From Insolitispirillum peregrinum (GTDB taxonomy: Bacteria > Pseudomonadota > Alphaproteobacteria > Rhodospirillales > Rhodospirillaceae), in NCBI RefSeq assembly GCF_900156605.1, contig NZ_FTOA01000005.1, positions 372,001 through 436,000 on the forward strand: a DNA stretch of 64,000 nt, in the 5' to 3' direction. Below the pieces are notes generated by a model. That model ran no database searches and was not told the origin of the DNA. It worked only from the letters and a program-made list of their open reading frames with translations. A program made the translations under genes and the position numbers. Positions 53,719 through 64,000 of this stretch are shown in pieces (positions within the stretch are counted from its first letter, which is position 1; each line of letters opens with the position of its first letter).

Positions 53719-56700
53719 ATGAGCTACGCAAACTTTGTCCATCTGCGCGTCCACACGGCCTATTCGATGTCCGAAGGGGCCATTGCGACCAAAAAAATCG
53801 GCAAAATGTGTAAAGAGATGGCCATGCCTGCGGTGGCCATCACCGATACGCGCAACCTGTTTGCGGGCCTTGAATTTTCGACCATGGTGGCAGGGGAAGG
53901 CGTGCAGCCGATCGTTGGCTGTCAGGTTTCTCTACAGCAGGAGGTGGGTGAGGCTCCGCGCGGGTTTGGCAATCGCGATGCCCGTGGTCCTGAACCCGAT
54001 GATCTGGTGCTGTTGTGCCAGAATGATGCCGGTTATCGCAATCTGCTGAAGCTGGTGTCCTCGGCCTATATGGAGACACTGGGGCACGAAACCCCGCACA
54101 TTACCTGGGATCAGCTGGCGGCGTACAATGACGGGCTGTTGTGCCTGACCGGCGGGGTGTCCGGCCCGATTGGCCGCTTGCTGCTGGCCGGACAGAAAGA
54201 CGAGGCCCAGGCTGCGCTGGCACGGCTTAAGGCGTTATTTCCCAAACGACTGTACGTCGAAATTCAGCGTCATGATTTGCCGGACGAAGACCGCATTGAA
54301 GGCGATCTGATCGATCTGGCCTATAAACTCGATATCCCGCTGGTGGCGACCAACGATTGCTATTATCCCGACGCCGGGATGTACGAAGCCCATGATGTGC
54401 TGATCTGCATGGCGCAAAAGGCGACGCTAAGCCAGAATGACCGCCGCCGCCTGACGCCGTATCATTATTTCCGCTCGCCGGAGGAAATGCGCGAGCTGTT
54501 CAAGGACCTGCCCGAAGCGGTCGACAATACGATGGTGATTGCGCAGCGCTGCGCGTTCATGGTCGAAAAGATCAACCCGATCCTGCCGCGCTCGGCCCGT
54601 GCGGCGGAGCTGTCCGAAGAAGAGACCCTGCGCAAGATGGCCGAAGACGGCCTGAAATTCCGCCTGAAGACGCAAGTCTACAGGGAGGAGATGCCGCAGG
54701 AAGAACGCGATGCCCTCGCCAAAAGCTATTGGGAACGGCTGGAATTCGAGCTGGGTGTGATCATTCAGATGGGGTTCCCCGGCTATTTCATCATCGTGGC
54801 CGACTTCATCCAGTGGGCCAAGGATCATGATATCCCGGTGGGGCCGGGCCGTGGCTCGGGGGCAGGGTCGCTGGTGGCGTGGGCGCTGACCATTACCGAC
54901 CTTGATCCGCTGCGCTTTCAGTTGCTGTTCGAACGCTTCCTGAACCCGGAACGCGTGTCGATGCCTGACTTTGACGTCGATTTCTGTCAGGAACGTCGCG
55001 AAGAGGTGATCCAGTACGTGCAGGGTGCCTATGGTGTTGATCGCGTGGCGCAGATCATCACCTTTGGAAAGCTGCAGGCGCGGGCGGTGTTGCGCTCGGT
55101 TGGGCGTGTGCTGGAAATGCCGCTGGGCTACGTGGACAAAATCTGCAAGATGGTCCCCAACAACCCGGCCAACCCGGTGACGCTGAAGGAAGCCATCGAG
55201 CAGGAACCGCAGCTTCAGGCCCTGCGTGACAGTGACCCCAACGTGGCTCAGTTGCTGTCGATCGGGCAAAAGCTGGAAGGTCTGTACTCGCACGCCTCGA
55301 CCCACGCCGCCGGGGTGGTGATCGGTGATCGGCCACTGAACGAGCTGGTCCCGCTGTACCGCGACCCCAATTCCGACATGCCGGTGACCCAGTTCAACAT
55401 GAAATGGGTGGAATCTGCCGGGTTGGTGAAATTCGACTTCCTCGGCCTGAAAACCCTGTCGGTGTTGCAGGAAGCGGTGCGGTTGCTGAAACTGCGCGAT
55501 ATCCACATCGATCTGACCCGTGTGCCGCTGGACGATGCGCCCTCCTATGAAATGCTGGCCCGTGGCGATACCGCCGGGGTGTTCCAGCTGGAATCACAGG
55601 GGATGCGCGACGTTCTGACCAAGCTGAAACCTGACTGTCTGGAAGACATCATCGCCGTGGTGGCCCTGTATCGTCCAGGGCCGATGGATAACATCCCGTC
55701 CTACATCGCCCGTAAAAAGGGCGACGAGGTGGTGGATTACATGCACCCGGACCTGGAGCCGATCCTGAAGGAAACCTACGGGATCATGATCTATCAGGAA
55801 CAGGTGATGCAGGCCGCGCAGGCTCTGGCGGGCTATTCGCTTGGCGGCGCTGACTTGCTGCGTCGCGCGATGGGGAAAAAGATCAAGGAGGAAATGGACA
55901 AGCAGCGCGAGATGTTCGAGGACGGCTGTGAGTCCCGGGGGACACCGCGCAAACGTGCCGCTGAAATCTTTGACACCATCGCCAAGTTTGCCGGCTACGG
56001 CTTCAACAAGTCGCACGCGGCCGCCTATGCGCTGGTGGCCTATCATACCGCCTATCTGAAGGCCAATTATCCGGTCGAGTTCATGGCGGCGATCATGACC
56101 TACGACTTGCAGAACACCGACAAGCTGGCCGGGTTCAAGGCCGAATTGCAGCGCCTGAAACTGCCGTTGCTGCCGCCGGATGTCAGTGCCTCAGAGGTGC
56201 GGTTCTCGGTTGAATTCAGCGATGCCTATCCCAAGGGAGCGGTGCGCTATGCGCTGGCGGCGGTGAAGGGTGTTGGCGAAGCGGCGATGGCCGGGCTGGT
56301 GAAGGAACGGGAAAAGGGCGGACGGTTCGTTTCGTTGCATGATTTCGCCAAACGCATCGACCCCAAGACGGTCAACAAGCGCATTCTGGAAAACCTGGCG
56401 CGGGCCGGGGCGTTCGACACGCTGCATCCCGATCGGGCCGAGGTGTTCAACGGCATTGAAGCCCTGATGAAGTATGCGCAGGCGGCCTCCGAAGAACGGT
56501 TATCGGCGCAGGTTTCGCTGTTTGGGGGGGCTGACGATACGCCAAAGTTCACCCTGCCGCGTCTGGAACGCCCGTGGACCAAGACCGAGATGCTGAACGA
56601 AGAACGTGCCGCCATCGGCTTTTTCCTGTCGGCTCATCCTCTGGACAGCTATGCCACTACCCTTGAGCGCCTGTCGGTGGTGAAGTCATCGGATTTGGTG

Positions 56701-57204
56701 ACCTATTTGCGCAATGGCGGGCAATCGCCGGTGAAAATGGCGGCGATTGTCGGTGGGCGTAAGGAAAAGGTCGGCAAGAACGGCTCTCGCTATGCTTTTG
56801 TCTCCCTGTCGGATGCCGGGGGGGCCTATGAAGCGATGTTCTTCTCCGAAGTCCTCAATGCCTCGCGTGAGCAGCTGGATTCCGGTCAGGCCTTGTTGAT
56901 CACCATTGACGCCCGTCTGGATGGCGAGCAGTTGCGGTTGGGTGGCCAGCATGTCGAATATCTCGACGATGCGGTGTCAAAAGCGACGAAAAAAGTGATG
57001 GTTTACTTTTCTGATGAACGGGCCGTCCCCACGTTAAGGCAGATCATCAGCCAGGATGGCCGGGGGCATGGTCGCATTGTTCTGGTCGCTTGCAATGCGG
57101 CTCAGGAAGTGGAAATACAACTCAACGAAGGCTTCCAGTTGGCTGGTGCAACCATTGGGGCTTTGAAAGATGCGCCTGGGGTGATAAACGTGCGGGAAGT
57201 ATAA
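53719..57204 (+). CDS. dnaE: DNA polymerase III alpha subunit
   Basis: 1161 aa from the ATG at 53719; the frame is open to 53662 but that part overlaps the preceding terminator. The PHP domain starts at once ([16 protein letters not shown]). The polymerase active site has the acidic residues in [16 protein letters not shown] and [15 protein letters not shown]. Helix-hairpin-helix, OB ([20 protein letters not shown]) and C-terminal tau-binding parts follow. It is the main replicative polymerase. It is cut off from lolD by the EndoU gene. Confidence 0.96.
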   Translation: MSYANFVHLRVHTAYSMSEGAIATKKIGKMCKEMAMPAVAITDTRNLFAGLEFSTMVAGEGVQPIVGCQVSLQQEVGEAPRGFGNRDARGPEPDDLVLLCQNDAGYRNLLKLVSSAYMETLGHETPHITWDQLAAYNDGLLCLTGGVSGPIGRLLLAGQKDEAQAALARLKALFPKRLYVEIQRHDLPDEDRIEGDLIDLAYKLDIPLVATNDCYYPDAGMYEAHDVLICMAQKATLSQNDRRRLTPYHYFRSPEEMRELFKDLPEAVDNTMVIAQRCAFMVEKINPILPRSARAAELSEEETLRKMAEDGLKFRLKTQVYREEMPQEERDALAKSYWERLEFELGVIIQMGFPGYFIIVADFIQWAKDHDIPVGPGRGSGAGSLVAWALTITDLDPLRFQLLFERFLNPERVSMPDFDVDFCQERREEVIQYVQGAYGVDRVAQIITFGKLQARAVLRSVGRVLEMPLGYVDKICKMVPNNPANPVTLKEAIEQEPQLQALRDSDPNVAQLLSIGQKLEGLYSHASTHAAGVVIGDRPLNELVPLYRDPNSDMPVTQFNMKWVESAGLVKFDFLGLKTLSVLQEAVRLLKLRDIHIDLTRVPLDDAPSYEMLARGDTAGVFQLESQGMRDVLTKLKPDCLEDIIAVVALYRPGPMDNIPSYIARKKGDEVVDYMHPDLEPILKETYGIMIYQEQVMQAAQALAGYSLGGADLLRRAMGKKIKEEMDKQREMFEDGCESRGTPRKRAAEIFDTIAKFAGYGFNKSHAAAYALVAYHTAYLKANYPVEFMAAIMTYDLQNTDKLAGFKAELQRLKLPLLPPDVSASEVRFSVEFSDAYPKGAVRYALAAVKGVGEAAMAGLVKEREKGGRFVSLHDFAKRIDPKTVNKRILENLARAGAFDTLHPDRAEVFNGIEALMKYAQAASEERLSAQVSLFGGADDTPKFTLPRLERPWTKTEMLNEERAAIGFFLSAHPLDSYATTLERLSVVKSSDLVTYLRNGGQSPVKMAAIVGGRKEKVGKNGSRYAFVSLSDAGGAYEAMFFSEVLNASREQLDSGQALLITIDARLDGEQLRLGGQHVEYLDDAVSKATKKVMVYFSDERAVPTLRQIISQDGRGHGRIVLVACNAAQEVEIQLNEGFQLAGATIGALKDAPGVINVREV

Positions 57205-57247
57205 TGCCCGAATAAAGATGTCATGTCTGATTCATCTGGGGGTGCTG

Positions 57248-59203
57248 ATGCGGTTTACGATCAAGGTGAAACTGGCTTTGGTGGCGGTCATTGTCGCTGT
57301 TGCCATGGGTGCGCTTGCTGTCGGGGCTTTGTATACAAACCACACGCTGTCTGATGCGCTGAATGAACGTGGACAGCGTGATGCCGAGGCACAGATTTTT
57401 GCCGACATGAACCTGGTCATCAACGACATACAACTGGCGGCAATGGATACGCTGGTTGATGCCGACGAAAAGGTGATCCACCCCGACCGGATGAAGATCA
57501 TGGTCGATGGCGCCGACTTTCTGGGCAAGAATGTCGATAAGCTACAGGCCCGGGCGACCACCCCTGAGGAAGTCGAGCTGGCGAAGACCTTTGCTGCCAA
57601 GGTCGAGACCTACACTGCCATTGCCACCACGCGTCTGCCGTCGGCCATTCGGCGGGGCAACCAGATGGTTCTGGGGGTCATTGACGATGACATGGACAAG
57701 GTCTCGGGCGAGTTGTCGGAAATTCTGGACACCTTTCGGCAAAAGGTGATTGCCGATCGTGAAAAGTCAGCCCAGTTTACTTTGGACACCTTGTCAGCAG
57801 CCAGTACCGCCGTTTCGATCATTGCCGGGGGGAGCCTGCTGGTGGTGGTCGTGACTTTAGGGCTGATCTCCTTGTCGATCATTCGTCCGGTGAATGCCCT
57901 GTCGCAAGCGATGCGGGCGCTGGCGAACAAGGAGCAGAACGTCTCCATTCCGGCCACCGGCAAACGCGATGAAATCGGCGACATGGCCCGCTCGGCGGCG
58001 ACGCTGAAGGAAAGTGTCGACGAAGCATTCCGCCTGAAGCAAATGGTCGATGTCCAGCCCGCCCGCGTCATGTTGTGTGAGCCTGACGGGCTGACCATTA
58101 CCTATGCCAACAACGCCGCCAAGGAAATCCTGCAGCGGTTCGGTGACCGTCTGGGCTGTGCTGCCGAGGATGTGATTGGCCGCCCGGTGATGTCGTTTCA
58201 CAAGAACGGCGACTTCGTCCGCAAGATTTTGGGCGATCCGTCAAAACTGCCTTACAAGGGCAAGTTCACCATGGCCGGGATCACCATCGAGAACTACGTC
58301 AGTCCGATCTATGACGCCCGGGGTGACTATCTGGGGCCGATGCTGAACTGGGATGATGTGACCAAGTACGTCGCCATGGCCGATGACTTTGAAAAGCAGG
58401 TGCGGGTGATTGCGCGGAATGTCAAGGACGCTGCCCAGTCACTGGAAGACGCCGCACAGGAAATGACCCAAAGTTCGGTTGATACGGTCCAGCGAACGGA
58501 TGCCGCGGCGCAGGCGGCCGGAATGGCCAATGCCAGTGTGCAGACGGTGGCCTCGGCGGCCGAGGAACTGAGCGCGTCAATCGAAGAAATTGCACGCAAT
58601 GTGGCACAGGCTTCGGTCATTACCCAACAGGCTGTCGGGCAGGCTGAACGGACATCGAACAACATTCAGGGGCTGGAACAGGCCTCTCACCGCATTGGAG
58701 AGGTGGTGAACCTGATCACCGATATTGCCAATCAGACCAATCTGCTGGCGTTGAATGCCACCATCGAGGCCGCTCGCGCCGGGGATGCGGGCAAGGGCTT
58801 TGCGGTGGTGGCCAACGAGGTCAAGAATCTGGCCAGCCAGACGGCCCGCGCAACGGGTGAAATTTCGTCGCAGATCTCGGAGATCCAGCAGGCAACAGCG
58901 GTGGCGGTGGAGGATATTGCGGCGATCACCACGGTGATTGCGGAAATCAGCACCATTTCTGAAACCATCGCGCAAACGGTTGAACAGCAAGGTGCGGCAA
59001 CGCGGGAAATCAGCCACAGCGTACAGCAGGCGGCTGAAGGAACGATGGAAGTGACCGCAGACATGGAGCAAATGTCGTCGTCGGTGTCGCGGGTCAAGCA
59101 TGTCTCGGAAGGGGTGCTGGGGTCTGCGTCGGAACTGACCCGGCAGGCCGAGGCGCTGGGGGGTGAGGTTGACCGCTTCCTTGATGTGATTCGCAATACC
59201 TGA
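57248..59203 (+). CDS. Methyl-accepting chemotaxis protein with PAS-like module
   Basis: 651 aa from the ATG at 57248; an upstream ATG at 57218 would add ten residues before the first membrane helix. TM1 spans about 5-28 and TM2 about 195-218, with a helical periplasmic domain between them, then HAMP. The post-HAMP module ([20 protein letters not shown] to PMLNWDDV) is the same as in the chemoreceptor at 13347-15689. The signalling tip is [20 protein letters not shown]. No che genes are near. It lies between dnaE and rpsB. Confidence 0.92.
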   Translation: MRFTIKVKLALVAVIVAVAMGALAVGALYTNHTLSDALNERGQRDAEAQIFADMNLVINDIQLAAMDTLVDADEKVIHPDRMKIMVDGADFLGKNVDKLQARATTPEEVELAKTFAAKVETYTAIATTRLPSAIRRGNQMVLGVIDDDMDKVSGELSEILDTFRQKVIADREKSAQFTLDTLSAASTAVSIIAGGSLLVVVVTLGLISLSIIRPVNALSQAMRALANKEQNVSIPATGKRDEIGDMARSAATLKESVDEAFRLKQMVDVQPARVMLCEPDGLTITYANNAAKEILQRFGDRLGCAAEDVIGRPVMSFHKNGDFVRKILGDPSKLPYKGKFTMAGITIENYVSPIYDARGDYLGPMLNWDDVTKYVAMADDFEKQVRVIARNVKDAAQSLEDAAQEMTQSSVDTVQRTDAAAQAAGMANASVQTVASAAEELSASIEEIARNVAQASVITQQAVGQAERTSNNIQGLEQASHRIGEVVNLITDIANQTNLLALNATIEAARAGDAGKGFAVVANEVKNLASQTARATGEISSQISEIQQATAVAVEDIAAITTVIAEISTISETIAQTVEQQGAATREISHSVQQAAEGTMEVTADMEQMSSSVSRVKHVSEGVLGSASELTRQAEALGGEVDRFLDVIRNT

Positions 59204-59303
59204 CCGGCTGCCGGACCATGCCGCCAGCGGGTGTTTTTTCCTGCTGGCGGGGGTGTCTGGTTGATGAAAATGCATTTGACCCCCAACTGTCACACATCAG
59301 GGC

Positions 59304-59331
59304 TTGCCTTCGCGATCAAGCGAGGTTAAAA
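59304..59331 (+). promoter_or_regulatory. Possible promoter of rpsB
   Basis: TTGCCT (59304-59309), a 16-bp spacer and TTAAAA (59326-59331). A leader of about 115 bases follows before the ATG at 59455. A hairpin at about 59221-59250 (CCGCCAGC.../...GCTGGCGGG) probably ends the chemoreceptor transcript. Confidence 0.4.
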
Positions 59332-59454
59332 GGCGGCCCATGAAACAACGCACGCGGGCTGCGGCCGTCTGTCCTTATGGCAGCGTCCATCCGGTGCCGG
59401 GAATGGTCCCGGTCACTTGTCCCGCGGAGGCATAACCGGAAAAGGTTTAAAGAC

Positions 59455-60228
59455 ATGGCTCTTCCGTCTTTTAGCATGCGTCAACTGGTCGAAGCTGGCT
59501 GCCACTTCGGTCACAACACCCGCCGCTGGAACCCGCGCATGGCGCCGTTCCTGTACGGCGTGCGTGACGGCGTGCACATCATCGACCTGCAGCAGACCGT
59601 TCCGATGCTGCACCGCGCCATGGAAAAGGTGCGCGAAGTGACCGCCGCCGGTGGTCGCGTGCTGTTCGTCGGCACCAAGCGCCAGGCTCAGGACATCATT
59701 GCTGAATCCGCCCGCAAGTGCGGCCAGTACTACGTCAACCACCGTTGGCTGGGCGGCATGCTCACCAACTGGAAGACCATCTCGCTGTCGATCAAGCGTC
59801 TGCGCGAGCTGGAAGAGCTGCTGGGCAGCGGTGAAGTGCGCGGGCTGACCAAGAAGGAACAGCTGAACCTGACCCGCGAAATGGACAAGCTGGAACGCGC
59901 TCTGGGCGGCATCAAGGAAATGGGCGGCCTGCCGGACGTTCTGTTCATCATTGACGTCTGCAAGGAATCGCTGGCCGTTCAGGAAGCCAACAAGCTGGGT
60001 ATCCCGGTGATCGGCGTGCTGGACTCCAACGCCAACCCGTCGGGCATCGACTTCCCGGTTCCGGGTAACGACGATGCCATCCGCGCCATCAAGGCCTACT
60101 GCGACCTGATGGCCGGTTCGGTTCTGGACGGCATTCAGGCCCAGATGTCGGCCGCCGGTGTGGATCTGGGTGCTGCCGAGCACACCCCGGTTGAAGCCGC
60201 TGTTGCCGAAACCGAACAGACCGCCTAA
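59455..60228 (+). CDS. rpsB: 30S ribosomal protein S2
   Basis: 257 aa from the ATG at 59455 (AAAGG upstream). S2 features: [20 protein letters not shown], then [24 protein letters not shown], and [20 protein letters not shown]. The codon choice is strongly biased to highly expressed forms, unlike the neighbouring chemoreceptor. It heads the rpsB-tsf pair, with an attenuator-like hairpin between the two. Confidence 0.97.
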   Translation: MALPSFSMRQLVEAGCHFGHNTRRWNPRMAPFLYGVRDGVHIIDLQQTVPMLHRAMEKVREVTAAGGRVLFVGTKRQAQDIIAESARKCGQYYVNHRWLGGMLTNWKTISLSIKRLRELEELLGSGEVRGLTKKEQLNLTREMDKLERALGGIKEMGGLPDVLFIIDVCKESLAVQEANKLGIPVIGVLDSNANPSGIDFPVPGNDDAIRAIKAYCDLMAGSVLDGIQAQMSAAGVDLGAAEHTPVEAAVAETEQTA

Positions 60229-60250
60229 CCGGTTTTCTGTGACGTGACAT

Positions 60251-60283
60251 GGCGGCGGCTTTTGGTCGCCGCCTTTGTTTTAT
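60251..60283 (+). terminator. Intercistronic terminator/attenuator between rpsB and tsf
   Basis: GGCGGC, an 11-base loop, GCCGCC, then TTTGTTTT. In E. coli a partial terminator at the same place sets the S2 to EF-Ts ratio, and this may act in the same way. Confidence 0.65.
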
Positions 60284-60343
60284 CCTTTCGTCTGCCCCGC
60301 TAAGGGGTCACTTTGACGTACAAATAGGAAAGAGGGTTTTCTC

Positions 60344-61270
60344 ATGGCCGAGATTACTGCTGCCCTGGTGAAGGACCTGCGCGAAAAGACCGGCGCTGGC
60401 ATGATGGATTGCAAGAAGGCGCTGGCCGAAACCGGTGGCGACCTCGAAGGTGCCATTGACTGGCTGCGCAAGAAGGGCCTGGCCGCTGCTGCCAAGAAGG
60501 CCGGTCGCGTTGCCGCCGAAGGTCTGGTTGCCGTTGCCGGCGCTGGCAACAAGGCTGCCGTGGTCGAGCTGAACGCTGAAACCGACTTCGTTGCCCGTAA
60601 CGATGGCTTCCAGGATTTCGTCAAGGGCGTCGCCGCCGTGGCGCTGGACGTTGTTGGTGATCTGGAGCAGCTGAAGGTTGCCGCCTATCAGGACACCGGC
60701 CGTAACGTTGCCGACCAGGTGACCCACATGATCGCCACCATTGGCGAAAACATGAACCTGCGTCGTTCGACCGGCCTGTCGGTTGCCAACGGTGTGGTTG
60801 CCTCGTACATCCACTCTGCCGTGGCTCCGGGCCTGGGCAAGATCGGTGTTCTGGTCGCCCTGGAATCCGAGGGCGATGCCGCCCGTCTGGAAGAAGTGGG
60901 CAAGCAGATCGCCATGCACGTGGCTGCCGCCAACCCGCAGTTCCTGAACCGCGACAGCGTTGACACCAGCGCTCTGGATCGTGAACGCGCCGTGCTGGTC
61001 GATCAGGCCCGCGCTTCGGGTCGCCCGGAAGAGATCATCGAAAAGATGGTCGAAGGCCGCCTGCGCAAGTACTACGAAGAAGTCTGCCTGCTGGAGCAGG
61101 TGTTCGTGATCGACGGCGAAAGCAAGATCAGCAAGGTTGTCGAAAACCTGGCCAAGGAACTTGGCAAGCCGGTGGCTCTGACCGGTTTCGTGCGCTACGC
61201 CCTGGGCGAAGGCATCGAAAAGGAAGAGAGCGACTTCGCTGCCGAAGTGGCTGCTGCCGTTAAGGGCTAA
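60344..61270 (+). CDS. tsf: Elongation factor Ts
   Basis: 308 aa; ATG at 60344. It recycles EF-Tu by exchanging GDP for GTP. The N-terminal UBA-like helix reads [20 protein letters not shown], and the core has [13 protein letters not shown] with the residues that touch EF-Tu. Two core repeats and the coiled coil are complete. Confidence 0.97.
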   Translation: MAEITAALVKDLREKTGAGMMDCKKALAETGGDLEGAIDWLRKKGLAAAAKKAGRVAAEGLVAVAGAGNKAAVVELNAETDFVARNDGFQDFVKGVAAVALDVVGDLEQLKVAAYQDTGRNVADQVTHMIATIGENMNLRRSTGLSVANGVVASYIHSAVAPGLGKIGVLVALESEGDAARLEEVGKQIAMHVAAANPQFLNRDSVDTSALDRERAVLVDQARASGRPEEIIEKMVEGRLRKYYEEVCLLEQVFVIDGESKISKVVENLAKELGKPVALTGFVRYALGEGIEKEESDFAAEVAAAVKG

Positions 61271-61271
61271 A

Positions 61272-61363
61272 GCATTTTCAAGTTGACCATTTATGGTTAA
61301 CGGCTCGGAAAATGCGGCATCGAAAGTGGAGAGCGTTGTTCGCGCGTCGTCAAAACGCTCTCC
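61272..61363. other. Two hairpins downstream of tsf
   Basis: GCATTTTC (61272 on) pairs with GAAAATGC (to about 61315), with GTTGACC/GGTTAAC inside. Then GGAGAGCGTT (61328-61337) pairs with AACGCTCTCC (61354-61363). Neither is followed by a T-run. They look like transcript-end structures or repeat remnants. Confidence 0.5.
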
Positions 61364-61422
61364 TGTTCGTCTTGTCGGGGCGATCTTTCCACCCCGCAGG
61401 TCGGCTGGTGCCTGTGCTAACG

Positions 61423-61459
61423 AAAAGCCGTCCTGCACTTTTGTCAGGGCGGCTTTTTG
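61423..61459 (+). terminator. Rho-independent terminator between tsf and pyrH
   Basis: AAAAGCCGTCCTG, an eight-base loop, CAGGGCGGC, then TTTTT. It separates tsf from pyrH, so pyrH should have its own promoter in the 160 bases that follow. Confidence 0.8.
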
Positions 61460-61469
61460 GTGTCCGGGT

Positions 61470-61537
61470 GTGTCGGCATACTGTTGTCCATGCAAAAAAG
61501 GACGACAGCGCCCCGGTTTCGTGTAATATGCCGACAC
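61470..61537 (+). promoter_or_regulatory. Large structured leader upstream of pyrH
   Basis: GTGTCGGCATA (61470-61480) and TATGCCGACAC (61527-61537) are perfect 11-bp complements. Directly inside, CTGTTGTCC (61481-61489) pairs with GGACGACAG (61501-61509) with one G-U pair, around an A-rich loop. A regulatory role for pyrH is inference; if the promoter lies within, it may be an operator. Confidence 0.45.
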
Positions 61538-61619
61538 GTCGGTTGGGGGAATGCTCCGGGGCTGGGTGCCCTGATGCTTTCTTTCCTGATTTCCTGTTTG
61601 ATTGTCAGAGGCTTATCGC

Positions 61620-62345
61620 ATGCCCAGCCTGAAAGATTTTCGTCGTGTTCTGCTGAAGATTTCCGGCGAAGGGTTGATGGGATCCCGTGACTACGGCCTT
61701 GATACCACGATTGTCGGGCGCATTGCCCAGGACATCAAGGATGTGGTGCAGCAAGGGATTCAGGTCTGTCTGGTGATCGGCGGCGGTAACATTTTCCGGG
61801 GCGTCAAGGGCGCCGCCGAAGGAATGGACCGCACCAGCGCCGACTACATGGGAATGCTGGCAACGGTGATGAATGCGCTGGCCGTCCAGAATGCATTGGA
61901 ACAGGTCGGTGTTTCCACTCGCGTGCAGTCGGCCATTCCGATGTCTGCCGTGTGCGAGCCGTATATCCGTCGCCGGGCTGTGCGCCACATGGAAAAGGGT
62001 CGGGTGGTGATTTTCGCCGCCGGGACCGGCAATCCGTTCTTTACCACCGATACCGCTGCTGCCTTGCGTGCGATCGAAGTCAACTGTGATGCCCTGCTGA
62101 AGGCGACGCAGGTCGATGGTGTCTATTCCGCCGATCCGAAATCCGATCCGCAGGCAACCCGTTATGAAGCGTTGAGCTATACCGAAGTCCTGACCAAGGA
62201 CCTGCGGGTCATGGACGCTTCGGCAATCGCGCTGGCGCGTGAAAACCGCATGCCGGTGGTTGTGTTCAACATGCATGGTCAGGGCGCATTTGGCCAGGTC
62301 ATGCGCGGCGAAGGCCGCTATACCATCATTACCGAGGAGAATTAA
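61620..62345 (+). CDS. pyrH: UMP kinase
   Basis: 241 aa from the ATG at 61620, with AGAGG eight bases upstream; a TTG at 61602 is the longest frame. It makes UDP from UMP. The amino-acid-kinase motifs are [12 protein letters not shown], then [28 protein letters not shown], and [19 protein letters not shown]. frr follows after two bases. Confidence 0.96.
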   Translation: MPSLKDFRRVLLKISGEGLMGSRDYGLDTTIVGRIAQDIKDVVQQGIQVCLVIGGGNIFRGVKGAAEGMDRTSADYMGMLATVMNALAVQNALEQVGVSTRVQSAIPMSAVCEPYIRRRAVRHMEKGRVVIFAAGTGNPFFTTDTAAALRAIEVNCDALLKATQVDGVYSADPKSDPQATRYEALSYTEVLTKDLRVMDASAIALARENRMPVVVFNMHGQGAFGQVMRGEGRYTIITEEN

Positions 62346-62347
62346 CC

Positions 62348-62923
62348 GTGTCCGGAGATGGCGTTACCTACGCAGCACTGAAAAAGGACATCAAGCACCG
62401 TATGGATCAGACGGTGGAAGTCCTGAAAAAGGAATTCTCTGGTCTGCGGACCGGTCGCGCGGCGACCAGCCTGCTGGACCCGGTGATGGTCGAAGCCTAT
62501 GGTCAGAGCATGCCTTTGGCCCAGGTTGGTACCGTCAGCGTTCCCGAATCGCGCATGCTGTCGGTTCAGGTGTGGGACAAGACGATGGTCAAGGCGGTCG
62601 AGAAGTCGATCCGCGATGCCGGTCTGGGGCTGAACCCGCAGGCTGATGGCCAGTCGGTGCGTATTCCGATCCCGGCCCTGACCGAGGAACGCCGTCAGGA
62701 ACTGGGCAAGGTTGCCGCCAAGTACGCCGAGGCCGCCCGCGTGGCGGTGCGCAACGTGCGTCGCGATGGTAACGACAGCCTGAAGAAGATGGAAAAGGCC
62801 AACACCATCTCGCAGGACGAAGCCCGCCAGTACCAGACCGAAGTCCAGCAGCTGACCGATGACGCGATCAAGCACATCGACGAAACGCTGGCGCACAAGG
62901 AAAAGGAAATCATGCAGGTCTGA
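62348..62923 (+). CDS. frr: Ribosome recycling factor
   Basis: 191 aa from the GTG at 62348, with GAGGAG upstream. It splits ribosomes after termination together with EF-G. Family segments are [40 protein letters not shown] and [15 protein letters not shown] weak terminator-like hairpin and no uppS follow, unlike the usual gene order. Confidence 0.96.
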   Translation: MSGDGVTYAALKKDIKHRMDQTVEVLKKEFSGLRTGRAATSLLDPVMVEAYGQSMPLAQVGTVSVPESRMLSVQVWDKTMVKAVEKSIRDAGLGLNPQADGQSVRIPIPALTEERRQELGKVAAKYAEAARVAVRNVRRDGNDSLKKMEKANTISQDEARQYQTEVQQLTDDAIKHIDETLAHKEKEIMQV

Positions 62924-62969
62924 CCGTCAGGTTGACCTGTTGGGCCGGGCCGATGTCCGGCTGATGATG

Positions 62970-63003
62970 AAAGGGCAGGCGTCCATCCGGGCGCCTTTCC
63001 TTT
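62970..63003 (+). terminator. Terminator-like hairpin after frr
   Basis: AAAGG and GGCG pair with CGCC and CCTTT around a small internal loop. The T-run is short, so read-through to cdsA is likely. Confidence 0.45.
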
Positions 63004-63061
63004 ATGGCTGCGCAGAGGGCTCCCCCCTTGCACAGAAATGGCTGCGCGCGAAAGGAAAGCT

Positions 63062-63829
63062 GTGCTTCGTCAACGAATCCTCTCGGCTCTGGTGATGGCT
63101 CCGCTGGCTTTGGGGGCCGTTTGGGCAGGGTCGCCGGTCTTTAACGCGCTGGTGGCCTGTGCGGCTGCGGTGATGGCGTGGGAATGGGACCGGATCTGCC
63201 GGGGCCGGTTCAGCAACAGTGGCAAGATTGCCGCCTGTGCCGTGTTTGCCGCCGGGCTGTTGGGGGGCTATGCCCCTGTTGCGGCTCTGGGGGTGGTGTG
63301 GTGCGGGATGCTGGCTGCGGCGGCCTTTTCGCGCTCGGGCTGGCTGGCGATGGGGGCGTTGTATATCGGCGTGCCGGTGGTGGCGCTCAGCTGGGTGCGT
63401 GAAGCTGGCGGCTTGACCACTTTGCTGTGGTTGCTGGCGATTGTCTGGGCAACGGACATTGGTGCCTATGCTGCCGGGCGGACCATTGGCGGGCCAAAGC
63501 TCGCCCCCCGGATCAGCCCGAACAAGACCTGGGCTGGATTGATCGGCGGTGTGACCGCGGCTGTTCTGGTTGGTGATCTGGTTCTGTGGATCACGGACAT
63601 CCCGCATGTGGGCGTCTTGAGCCTGTTTTCGGCCGTGCTGGCCGCGGTGTCCCAGATTGGTGACCTGTTTGAATCCTCGGTCAAGCGACGGTTCCAGGTC
63701 AAGGATTCCAGTAACATTATCCCCGGTCACGGCGGCGTTCTTGACCGGGTGGACGGATTGATTGCCGCTGCGCCTCTGGTGGCGCTGGCGGTGCTTGCCA
63801 TGGATGGCGGGCTGGAGGTATGGCGATGA
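63062..63829 (+). CDS. cdsA: Phosphatidate cytidylyltransferase
   Basis: 255 aa from the GTG at 63062, which has AAAGGAAAG upstream and gives the standard opening LRQRILSALVMAPLALGAVW; an ATG at 63038 adds eight residues. It makes CDP-diacylglycerol in the inner membrane. Several membrane helices and the CDP-alcohol signature near the end (SQIGDLFESSVKRRFQVKD, then PGHGGVLDRVDG) are complete. Its stop overlaps the dxr start (ATGA). Confidence 0.94.
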   Translation: MLRQRILSALVMAPLALGAVWAGSPVFNALVACAAAVMAWEWDRICRGRFSNSGKIAACAVFAAGLLGGYAPVAALGVVWCGMLAAAAFSRSGWLAMGALYIGVPVVALSWVREAGGLTTLLWLLAIVWATDIGAYAAGRTIGGPKLAPRISPNKTWAGLIGGVTAAVLVGDLVLWITDIPHVGVLSLFSAVLAAVSQIGDLFESSVKRRFQVKDSSNIIPGHGGVLDRVDGLIAAAPLVALAVLAMDGGLEVWR

Positions 63830-64000
63830 CGGATACGCAGCGGACGGTCACGGTTCTCGGCTCCACCGGTTCGATCGGGCGGAACACGCTGGATCTGATC
63901 GAACGCAACCGCAGTGCCTATCGCGTCGAGGCGCTGGTTGCGCACCGGAACGTCGATCTGCTGATTGCGCAAGCTCGGTCCGTTCGTCCGCAGTGCGCGG
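63826..64000 (+). CDS. dxr: 1-deoxy-D-xylulose 5-phosphate reductoisomerase (partial)
   Basis: The first 58 codons before the window ends. The NADPH-binding start VTVLGSTGSIGRNTLDLIER is diagnostic. The enzyme makes 2-C-methyl-D-erythritol 4-phosphate in the non-mevalonate isoprenoid pathway. It overlaps cdsA by four bases, as in many alphaproteobacteria. Confidence 0.93.
   Translation, partial: MTDTQRTVTVLGSTGSIGRNTLDLIERNRSAYRVEALVAHRNVDLLIAQARSVRPQCA

Overview
The window is a GC-rich stretch of an alphaproteobacterial chromosome, most likely from a Rhodospirillales spirillum (the Novispirillum / Insolitispirillum / Magnetospirillum type). That placement is an inference from four things. 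The housekeeping gene orders are alphaproteobacterial (gyrA-coaD-ppi, proS-lolC-lolD-dnaE, rpsB-tsf-pyrH-frr-cdsA-dxr). COQ9 is present and the liv operon carries a DUF6867 gene. A CowN/RcoM pair points to a nitrogen fixer that meets carbon monoxide, and NnrS with an FNR-type box points to low-oxygen or denitrifying life. Short alphaproteobacterial palindromes with the core AAACCGGTTCCCACTTTT recur between genes.

Layout. 0-9.4 kb: a cut-off gamma-glutamyltransferase lipoprotein, an M48 protease plus a DsbA-like oxidoreductase, rpsU facing away from def-coq9-ridA, then phnN, a LysR regulator, a membrane coiled-coil protein and a hydrolase. 9.5-15.7 kb: a CBS-PAS histidine kinase, a ribbon-helix-helix protein whose 3' end overlaps cowN, the CO sensor rcoM, and a chemoreceptor. 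15.8-21.4 kb: cysS, a uracil/xanthine-type permease, an EpmB-like radical SAM enzyme and a DUF423 protein. 21.5-30 kb: a candidate small RNA with a perfect CRP-type palindrome, then a signalling island made of a REC-GGDEF protein, a PAS kinase with an HPt domain, a GAF protein, a REC-GGDEF-EAL protein and a NarL-type regulator. 30-37.2 kb: nnrS, a LysE remnant, a thermonuclease, mazG, a DUF4170 protein and uvrA. 37.5-43.2 kb: a complete branched-chain amino acid ABC system. 43.3-64 kb: mainly core information-processing and cell-envelope genes (ssb, gyrA, coaD, ppi, tRNA-Lys, proS, lolCD, dnaE, rpsB, tsf, pyrH, frr, cdsA, dxr), interrupted by a secreted EndoU-family protein and a second chemoreceptor.

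The most distinctive non-coding feature is a mosaic repeat present about seven times. A roughly 178-bp module with terminal inverted repeats (CACAGTACACGACAGTT) sits inside or beside a shorter palindromic element. Several copies are bracketed by near-perfect 9-bp direct repeats, so the module looks like a non-autonomous mobile element (MITE). It occurs in both orientations and lies at gene 3' ends.

Other points for follow-up: the RcoM homologue keeps the proximal heme histidine but seems to have lost the known distal ligands; a 12-bp direct repeat lies between rcoM and cowN; a 10-bp hairpin buries the ribosome binding site of the EndoU gene; both GGDEF domains of the signalling island are degenerate while the EAL domain looks active; and uppS is missing from its usual place between frr and cdsA.
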